Shown: positions 56,196-64,000 of the stretch, piece after piece | How positions within the stretch are numbered: the stretch's first letter is position 1 | Layout of the letters: every line of letters starts with the position of its first letter | The notes under the pieces: generated by a model | The model's database searches: none | Seen by the model: only the letters and a program-made list of their open reading frames with translations | What the model was told of the DNA's origin: nothing | Source: Aselliscus stoliczkanus | Lineage: Eukaryota; Chordata; Mammalia; Chiroptera; Hipposideridae | Direction of reading: 5' to 3' | Assembly: GCA_033961575.1 (NCBI GenBank) | Contig: CM066732.1 | Span: forward strand, 67,184,687-67,248,686 | Length of the DNA stretch: 64,000 bases | Made by a program: the position numbers and the translations under genes

Positions 56196-56306
56196 CATTT
56201 TTTTTTTTTTTTTTGAGGGCAGTGTCACTGGCCCTCATATGTGGGACCGAACCGGGGCCCCTGGCTTCTGAAGCCAGCGCTTAACCACCGCACCACTCAG
56301 CCAGCC
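56196..56306 (-). mobile_element. Short tRNA-head SINE, minus
   Basis: 'gagggcagtgtcactggccc' to 'cactcagccagcc'. Target duplication CCAAATCTTTTCTGT at 56181-56195 and 56307-56321. Confidence 0.93.
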
Positions 56307-56783
56307 CCCAAATCTTTTCTGTACTGTGCCTTCCTAGAGTAACACAACTGGCAACTAGGAAGGAAAGAATAAAAATAACAGAAAGAGTGAAATGACAACT
56401 TGAATCAAGAAAAGAACATTTTGATTCAGCAGCACAGCCCCTCACCCTATGCCAGTTGCCAGCAGTGTTTCAGCATTGGACAATAAATGACAAGTGAAGG
56501 TCACGGAATCAGCAAGCATCCCACTCTACTATTTTTTTTGAGGCAGATTTATTATTCATAATCTGCAGCCCAAATGTAAATGCGCATATGGTCACGGTTC
56601 CTGTAAAATATTTTCTTATGATAGGTCTTTCGTTAAAACCAAGTACGTAGTACTTTATATATGTAGAGTACTTTATAGTTTCCAATTCTTTTTTCATATA
56701 CCCCTTTTGATCCTTAAGGTACAAAAGTGCCAGGATAGAAAATTCAAGTTCTACCTAATCACAGTTAAAAAAACTAAATGAGG

Positions 56784-57424
56784 GCCGGCCAAGTGGCTCA
56801 GTTGGTTAAGAACTGGCTTAGAGCACATGCTCTGAGCAACAGGGCCGCTGGTTTGATTCCCACATGGGCCAGTGAACGTTGTGCACTTGCTAAGCTGTCA
56901 CTGAGCTGCCAACAGGTGGCAGGATGGCTCGCTCAGCTGGTGTAAAAACCAGCTGAGATTTACTGTTTAATGGTGGGCTATGCCCACCTGAAACTAAAGA
57001 TTGAACTTGGCATCTTGAGCTGAGCTGCTTCCTGGATGGCTCAGTGGATAGGGTGTGTGCTCTTAACAACAAGGCTGCTGGGTTTGACTGCCACATGGGA
57101 TGGTGGCTATGCCCACCTGCAACTAAGACTGAACTCAGCACCTCGAGCTGAGCTGCTGCCTGGATGGTTCACTGGATAGGGAGTGCGCTCTTAACAACAA
57201 GGCTGCTGGTTCGACTCCTGCATGGGATGGTGACTAGGCCCACCCGCAACTCAGATTGAACAGAGCACCTTGAGCTTAGAGGCCATGCTGCTGAAGGGAA
57301 GCCAGATGGCGACTGGCGCCCTCCACAACAAAGATTGAAGAACAACTTGGCTGGTCCCCTCCCCAGTTCCCCAACACTGTTTCCCTCCCCCAATTCCCCA
57401 ATAAAATCTTTAAAAACAAACAAA
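56784..57424 (+). mobile_element. Multi-head SINE, long copy
   Basis: 'ggccggccaagtggctcagt', then 'ggcaggatggctcgctcagc', then two copies of 'ttaacaacaaggctgctgg' modules, tail 'ccccaataaaatctttaaaa'. Target duplication AAAACTAAATGAGGG at about 56769-56783 and 57425-57439. Three or more tRNA-like units. Confidence 0.92.
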
Positions 57425-57439
57425 AAACTAAATGAGGGC

Positions 57440-58087
57440 ATAATTCAAGTGTTCAGGATTCTTCATCAGGAACAATCTCTTTTGTCCGGGATCACTTCAC
57501 ATTCAACATGGCTACAAAACATTTTAAAAACTGAGTGACAAGAAATTATACTTATTGTCTATATAGGCGTATTTATTTGGAACTTACTATCAAATCTAGG
57601 CATGTGAGTAATTATCTATAAGCCTTCTCAGTAATGCTTCTTTGCAAATTTTACTAATTATCAAATAACATTGAAATACAATAAAATTAAAGCCATATCT
57701 ATTTGAAAACTTTTTAGCTACTTGACAATTAAAAGACTATAAACTACCAAATATACCTTAGGGAACTTGTTATTCCTCATCACATTTTGTGCAAAACCTT
57801 TTAAACTTTTCAAAACTTAACCCAGAAAATACTGATGAGAAAAAAAAGAATGCCCCAGATGAAAAAGCTTGACTTTATTTTCTTGAAATCTGATATTATA
57901 ATTGCTGACTAATTATATAGTAGTCAGTATTAAAAGGACACAATGGAATAAAAATTAAACCAATTACAACCAACTTCTGATTAGTTACATTTAAAGACAT
58001 ACTAACACAATTAAAATAGTGAGTAAACCAGAAATAATTCTCCAGTGTGGAACACATTTTATATTACATTACTTTGTAGTTAATTTC
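57440..58087. other. Intron, unique AT-rich sequence
   Basis: No exon or repeat recognised. Confidence 0.4.
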
Positions 58088-58207
58088 TGATTGGAGAACA
58101 GAACATTAGTCTGTATGCCAGAAACATCAACTGGTGGTGGAGGTGGTGATGGAGATAAAGGAAAGGGTGGTGAGAACGTGTGTATACGTGTGGAATTTTC
58201 AAGAATC
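58088..58207 (-). other. Possible further TOGARAM1 exon (proline-rich)
   Basis: After a good acceptor (GACTTCTAG) the minus strand reads ILENSTRIHTFSPPFPLSPS, PPPPVDVSGIQTNVLFSNQK, LTTK and a stop. The SPSPPPPV composition fits the disordered linker. No strong donor restores phase 0 for the next exon at 55971: AAT|GTTCTG fits phase but is weak, and AAA|GTAATG is stronger but out of phase. It may be an upstream exon, an alternative terminal exon or chance. Confidence 0.3.
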
Positions 58208-58209
58208 TA

Positions 58210-59005
58210 GAAGTCAGTCAGTGATTAAATTTTGCTATAGGAAATTCTACAAATATTTGAAAGCAGACTATAGGACACACAAATTATTAACATGAGAGGC
58301 CCTTTTTGGTCTCTCTTAAAAGTAATCAAATGATTTTTCATCAGGATAAGCTTTCCCCTTATTCAATGAATAAAGGAAAAGGGAAGTGAGGTAGAGTAAA
58401 AGAGAAAAGCATAGGTATATTTTGAAAGAGTTATGAACTCAATTTACAAAATATGAAACAGTCTGTTTAGAGTACCTTGTGACTCTTAGAAACATAGAGG
58501 CTGAGTTTTTGGTCTTTGAAGTTAATGCCTAAAAATTTAATTCATTTAATTCCTTAGAGTTATAATAAATGAAAGTGTTATAATAGGGAAGTTTGACACT
58601 TAATATTAGCAATGATTTGAAATTCATAAAATCTTATCTACTATTTGAATTTTGCTTTTTATTATCTCCTAACCTTTGCATTTGATTGCTTGCATATTTT
58701 TCTTAAAAAGATTCTTTGACCTAGTGCATTTTATTTCAGCTTTTGGCAAGGGGTCTAAAAATACAAAAATAATTTAATTGTATTTTGGTATAGTGGGAAA
58801 TATCAGGAAAGGACCTTTTAATAGCTAATGCTCTCAGAAACCACCTACACTCCTGCCTTCATTGAACTTGTAAATATATCTTGATCTCCGGTTTTTGACG
58901 CCTTTTACCTTCTACAAGTTCATTCTGGTTTTACCTATACTCCGCTCCTGAATGGTGGTCACTGAAAAGCTTATTCCAATTACCCAAAGTCACCTTTTGG
59001 AACAT
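58210..59005. other. Intron, unique AT-rich sequence
   Basis: No exon or repeat recognised. Confidence 0.4.
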
Positions 59006-59009
59006 GTTT

Positions 59010-59516
59010 GTGTTTTTTTGTTTGTTTTTTTGTTTGAAGATTTTATTGGGGAATTGGGGGAGGAGAACAGCGTTGGGGAATTGGGAAAGGGGACCAGCCA
59101 AGTTGTTGTTCAATCTTCGTTGTGGAGGGCGCCAGTCGCCATCTGGCTTGCCATTGGAAGCTCATGGCCTCTAAGCTCAAGGTGCTGTGTTCAATCTTAG
59201 TTGTGGGTTTACGTAGTCACCATCCCATGCGGGAATCGAACCAGCAGCCTTGTTGTTAAGAGCGCATGCTCTATGCACTGAGCCATCCAGGTGGCAACTC
59301 AGATCAAGGTACCGAGTTCAGTCTTAGTTGCGGGCAGGCGTTCACCACTGAACAGGCAATCTTGTTGTTACACCAGCTGAGCCATCCTGCCACCTGTTGG
59401 CAGCTCAGCAAGGGCGCAGCGTTCACTGGCCCATGTGCGAATCAAACCAGCAGCCCTGTTGCTCTCAGCTTGCGCTCTAAGCCAACTCTTAACCAACTGA
59501 GCCACTTGCCAGCCCC
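59010..59516 (-). mobile_element. Multi-head SINE, gene-sense
   Basis: Tail 'gattttattggggaattggg' at the left, repeated 'gttaagagcgcatgctctat' and 'gagccatcctgccacctgtt' modules, head 'gagccacttgccagcccc' at the right. Confidence 0.9.
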
Positions 59517-59649
59517 TGTTTTTGTTTTTTTTTAAATCACTTTCTATGTACACTTTAAGAAAACATAGCTGTGATACTGTGTGTAAAGTCTTATATGCCA
59601 TGTTTGCACTTAACATTATAATAAAAATATTTCTCATGTTGTTAAAACC

Positions 59650-60180
59650 GCTCTTAAGTGCTGCAAACTTTAATTACAAAAGCAGTAACTACTTATTGTA
59701 AAAAAAACCAAAAACAATATAGAAATAATATATAATGAAATTCTTCTTTGGTACCCCATTCCACTAGAATCCTATTGAAACTCTGGTAACTTGTCTTTTG
59801 CTATATATATATATAAATATTCTTCAAGTAGCTACTTTCAAAAATAAAAATAGATCACATACTACTCTGGCACATAGTAAGTGTTCAGCATATTGTGGGC
59901 ATCCTTCCATGTTAATCCATACATATCTGCTTATTCTTTCCAATGGTTGGACTCACAGTTCCCCACTGATGGACATTTCCTTTGTCACAACTTTTTATTA
60001 TAATCTTGAAGTGAAAGGTTATGTACATATCCTGTGGATATGTGTATCATATGGAATTGTTAGGTCTAAGGATATAAACTATTTTTAAAGGCTGCATAAT
60101 ATTCTATTGACTAGATATACCATTCTCCTATTATGGACCATTTATTTGGGCTGCTTCTGAAATATTTTTAAAATATTGAT
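59650..60180 (+). mobile_element. L1ME-type 3' fragment
   Basis: 'gggcatccttccatgttaat', 'ggctgcataatattctattg', 'cctattatggaccatttatt' follow an old L1 3' sequence. Confidence 0.55.
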
Positions 60181-60742
60181 AAGGAAGAAATTTCAGCAAG
60201 AGAAATGGTACATACCTGGCTTAAGATAGCAGTGCTGATAGGAGATTGGCAGACCTTAAATGGTTGTCACATACATTACACAGCTAAAATATTTTTTAAA
60301 ACAACTGAAATGTTTTTTTTATATCCTCAGGCTTCCTACACAAGGGCAGAATACCCAGACAAACTCTTTGTAGCTCTCAGCTAACCAGTTGACCCATAAA
60401 ATGTGCAAATAAGACTTGCTATACCCAGTCTGCAGTATTTTTTTTCTTTTCTCATTTCTGGTTTTTCCTTGATTCAGCCTACTGACTCTTTTTACATGTA
60501 GGAAAATGAATTGCAAAATAACAAACCAAAAGTTCCTGACTCCTTGTCTAACGTTATTTCTGGAGGTTTCACTAATATACTGACCGTCCTTCTAGGTCCT
60601 AAAATGAGAATCGAACATGTGGCCTGAAAGTGCACCTTTTCTGAGACTCGGACCCTTGCCTTGAGTCTTCAGTTAACCTTACTGCATATAACTAAGTGAA
60701 CAATTGGGCTCTTACAGTGAATCTGATTCCGGTTCTGATTTT

Positions 60743-61148
60743 TTTTTTTAAGGTTTTTTTAAATTGGGGAATTGGGGGAGGGGAACAGACAAGTTGCTGT
60801 CCTTTTGTTCTTCAGTCTAGTTGTGGAGGACGTTGCTTCACTGGCCCATGTTGGTATTATCATTGTGCTCTTCCTGGATGAGGCAGTCACTCGCCGGCCA
60901 TTGGACGGCCACTTATGGTGCCTCACAGCAGCTCATGAAAACTCACGCCAGCTGCCGACCAGCCCCACTGCAGCCTACGCAGTCACCAGCGACTCACAGC
61001 GGCTCAGCTCCAGGTCGAGCTGTTGTTCACCATCTTAGCTGTAGAGGGCATAGCGTCACTGGCCCTCACGTGGGATCTGAACCGGGGCCCTGCTGTTCAG
61101 AGCTGTCGTCCCAAGCCAACTCCTAACCAACGTGCCACTCGGCCGGCC
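60743..61148 (-). mobile_element. Long SINE, gene-sense
   Basis: Complement of the long form from 'aaattggggaattgggggag' to 'cactcggccggccc'. Target duplication CCGGTTCTGATTTT / CTGGTTCTGATTTT at about 60729-60742 and 61149-61162. Confidence 0.92.
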
Positions 61149-61164
61149 CCTGGTTCTGATTTTG

Positions 61165-62390
61165 ACTGAGCACATGGACAAAAGTTTATACACAGATGGC
61201 AGCAGTGGTCTGTAGAAATGAGTTTTGATTTTATGGTCTATTTGGTGATTTCTGCTAGATGACAGTATCCTGGGTCAGATGGCAGCTGACAGGGAATCTG
61301 GAATCTTGTTTCCTTATTGGTGTATTCTATTTATGTTTGTTTTTAACCGTATTGATATGAACTCCTTTATTATAATAGCCAGAGCCCACTTCCTCCATCC
61401 AAAGCTTAAGTGTTTTTTTCATGTTTACTTATTATGGGCCCAATACCTGTCAATATCTATAAAATCAAATTCCTATACAAAAGGTGAAAGGAAACAAAAC
61501 CCCTAACATTCAATGGTCAGCTTTCCTCAATTTCTGTAAATAATTAAGTAACTATAAAATAACATTACTTTAGAATTCTAAGCTGAAAATGGTAAAGAAT
61601 CTTATTATATTATAAATTAGACAAATTCAGAAAATTGATGGTTTTCAAAAGCTAAACAAAATAACATTTAATAGTTTTAAGTATTAGTATGATATAATTA
61701 TACAAACTTGAACTCATCTTCTCAGGAAAAGCCTGATTAACTTCAATATCTTAAATTTTCTATACTGATTTCACAAATTAGATACATTTAACATCACTCC
61801 TATTCAAAATATAAAACTGTAATATCATGTGTTCAATTAAATTTTATAATAGATATCTTTATAAAAGGGTAGTCTTACAATGTCACACTCATAAAATGCT
61901 TATATTAGCTTATGTTGAAATTTTCAGACCCTTAGTTAACTTTAAGATTTTAGACTAATATAAAATGAAATTAATGAAAAATCTTTAGATCCCAATTTCT
62001 AATTAAGATAAAAACATGAATCACTGGTCACCAAATATGTTTTTAATTTACCCATCTCTTATACATTATAGAATAGTCATCAAATAAACAGGGTAAAGGA
62101 CATATAAATGCCTTTGGATGATCTTTAATACATGTTTATTTTGTCACTTAAATTATTATAAAAAAAGATAAAAAATGTGTACTCATGAAGAGAATGAAAA
62201 GATAGTTCTCAGTTAAACGACTTCGTTTTTTCTGCGTCTGTGAGGAAATAATAGTTCGTTTCCCTGGTTAAGGTTGTATTTAATAGATATAGCTAACACT
62301 GCCCTAGGTAAAACAAGAATTACAAGGAAATAACAATACATATACAAGTTAATGAGTATGCTTTGTGCATTTATCAAGGGAATTGTTATA
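61165..62390. other. Intron, unique AT-rich sequence
   Basis: No repeat, exon or RNA gene recognised. Confidence 0.4.
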
Positions 62391-62392
62391 GC

Positions 62393-62943
62393 TTTTTTTT
62401 TAAAGATTTTTCTGGGGAATTGGAAAAGTGTTTGGGTATCGAGGCAGGGGAACAGCCAAGTTGCTGTCCTTCAATCTTAATTGTGGAGGGCGTAGCTAGC
62501 GCAGCTCCAAGTCTGGTCGCCATCTGGTCACCCATTGGCAGCTCGCGGCTGCTCAGTTCAAGGTGCTGTGTTCAATCTTAGTTGCGAGGGGCACAGCCCA
62601 CCATCCCATGCGGAAGTTGAACTGGAAACCTTGTTGCTAAGAGTGCACGCTCTAGCCACTGAACCATCCAGCCACCCACAGGCAACTCAGGGCAGCTCAG
62701 CTCAAGATGCCAGTATTCAATCTTAGATGGGGGTGGACGTAGCGCACCATCACATGCGGGAGTTAAACCTGCAACCTTGTTGTTAGGAGCACATGTTCTC
62801 ATCAGGTGAGCCATCCTGCTACCTACTGGCAGCTCAGTGGCAGCTCAGCTCAGGTGCAGCTCACTGGCCCATGTGGGAATCCAACTGGCAACACTGTTGC
62901 TCAGAGCTCACATTCTTAATCAACTGAGCCACTCTGCAGGCCC
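62393..62943 (-). mobile_element. Multi-head SINE, gene-sense, diverged
   Basis: 'aagatttttctggggaattg', modules 'ttgctaagagtgcacgctct' and 'gttgttaggagcacatgttc', head 'gagccactctgcaggcccc'. Duplication TTGTTATAGC near 62383 and 62945. More diverged than most copies. Confidence 0.85.
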
Positions 62944-63364
62944 CTGTTATAGCATTTTAAGATAGCAAAATCAATATAATATATATTGTTTCACTTAGTA
63001 GCTTTTAAGGTTCATTAAAAATTATTTAAAAATTATTTTTAAGTTTTTAAATAGATCATCTACACTGAGAAGGTAGTGCTTTAAAGAGTAGTCTATAAGC
63101 TAGCATTTGGCTTTGCAAATAGTGAATGATCAAAAAGATGTTGAATAAACGCTCACTGCCTGTGTTTCCTTATCAACTCACCTTATAAACTTTTAAAGTT
63201 GGCCTCTGTCTACAACATTCTTCTAAAGCCACTCTTTTCCATGTCCCAATGACCTTCCAATAACCAAATCCTCTGCCTTGAAAAAACTACACACCTAGTA
63301 ACTACATACTCACGAACAAGTAGCTCCTTACTTTTCAGTATAGGTTGCTGACTACTATTAATAT

Positions 63365-63890
63365 AGGGAAGGGGCAGGAGGGCTGTTTATGCAGAAGGAA
63401 ATAAGAGGTTGGAGTCCAAGCCTGCTGCCTATGTGCTCCGTGACACAGAGCTCAGGCAGACGCTTATCAATGACACAGACCAAACTACTGAAAGGCTAGA
63501 GAATCCATCATGACCATCCCTGTAGTTAAGCCCCCAGAGAGAAAACACAGGTTGTGCTTTACAAGAGTTAAAGACAAACCTGCCCCTGCTCTTCTTGCAT
63601 CTCACTGAAGTTAAAGATAAATTTACATTGTTCTTCTAGCCTCCTTTCCCCCATAGCAATGAATTTTCCATGGAAGCAGGAAACACACACAAACACCAGC
63701 CTGGGATAGAGGGGGTCTCTCTTCCACTAAGGTTTAGAGCGCCCCCCTCTGTCTTTGGGTGGCCTTTATTTTCTTTCTTACTCTCTGCTAAATAAACTTA
63801 CTTTTACTTTAAACTTTATATCGCTTACATTTGAATTCTTTCCAATGTGAAGCCAAGAACCTTCTTTTCCTGTAACACTATGATTCTTAC
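63365..63890 (+). mobile_element. LTR relic, ERV-like
   Basis: Ends with a run 'ctctctgctaaataaactta' then 'gaattctttccaatgtgaag' and 'ccaagaacctt', the usual R/U5 layout of an ERV LTR. No viral gene follows in the window. Confidence 0.5.
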
Positions 63891-64000
63891 TATGCTGCAG
63901 AGAAATCTGTCAGGAAAAATATAACTAATATGGTAGCCAGATGTTATGTCTGATTACTCAATTTTACTAACACACTAATACACTCATAAAACCATAGGAG

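Noticed and set aside
533..62943. tRNA-like sequences with A and B boxes as possible tRNA genes
   Set aside because: All are followed by SINE bodies or A tails and have target-site duplications; none folds as a clean isolated tRNA by eye.

Overview
The window is nuclear DNA from a placental mammal. It carries a spliced vertebrate gene with long AT-rich introns and is packed with tRNA-derived SINEs, MIR, L2, CR1/L3, L1, Tigger, mariner, MER5-type and LTR relics. The young SINEs start 'ggccggccgagtggcgcggtgg', carry a B box 'ggttcgggtcc', and in the long forms end 'caactagactgaagaac...caataaaatcttt' plus A-tail. These resemble the Rhin-1 type SINEs of rhinolophoid bats, so a horseshoe, leaf-nosed or related bat is my best guess. 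That is inference from recalled repeat families, not a database match.

One protein-coding gene is recognisable, on the minus strand: TOGARAM1 (FAM179B/KIAA0423, crescerin-1), a TOG-domain protein of primary cilia. I placed 22 exons between 5174 and 55971 by splice sites and reading phase. The 19 exons of the expected major transcript total 3258 nt in one continuous frame ending in TGA at 5174-5176, about 1085 residues. This is the serine/proline-rich central linker plus the C-terminal TOG3 and TOG4 domains. The N-terminal exon(s) with TOG1 and TOG2 lie beyond position 64000. A 3'UTR of about 0.9 kb runs down to a poly(A) signal near 4313-4318.

Three further exons (25785-25901, 29640-29910, 32595-32747) sit in phase 1-1 introns, so each can be included or skipped without shifting the frame if its length is a multiple of three. 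Two are intact (117 and 153 bp). The third is 271 bp and carries a one-base frameshift and an in-frame TGA, so it looks like a decayed cassette exon.

Layout: 1-4290 is 3' flank (a solo LTR relic, SINEs, MIR). 4290-5427 is the last exon and 3'UTR. 5428-14300 holds the TOG4 and linker exons with an L1/LTR nest. 14300-22300 holds TOG3. 22300-45400 holds linker and cassette exons with many SINEs and an L1 3' end. 45400-52670 is one intron stuffed with nested L1, L2, mariner, Tigger and SINE pieces. 52671-55971 holds two more linker exons. 55972-64000 is intron with SINEs and an LTR relic. I counted about 36 SINE copies, most with visible target-site duplications.

I see no undescribed gene system. 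The most interesting signals concern how SINE insertions touch splice sites: one target duplication spans the splice donor of a cassette exon. There is also the broken cassette exon, the poly(A)-signal-bearing (T+ type) SINE tails, and repeated SINE insertion into MIR cores.
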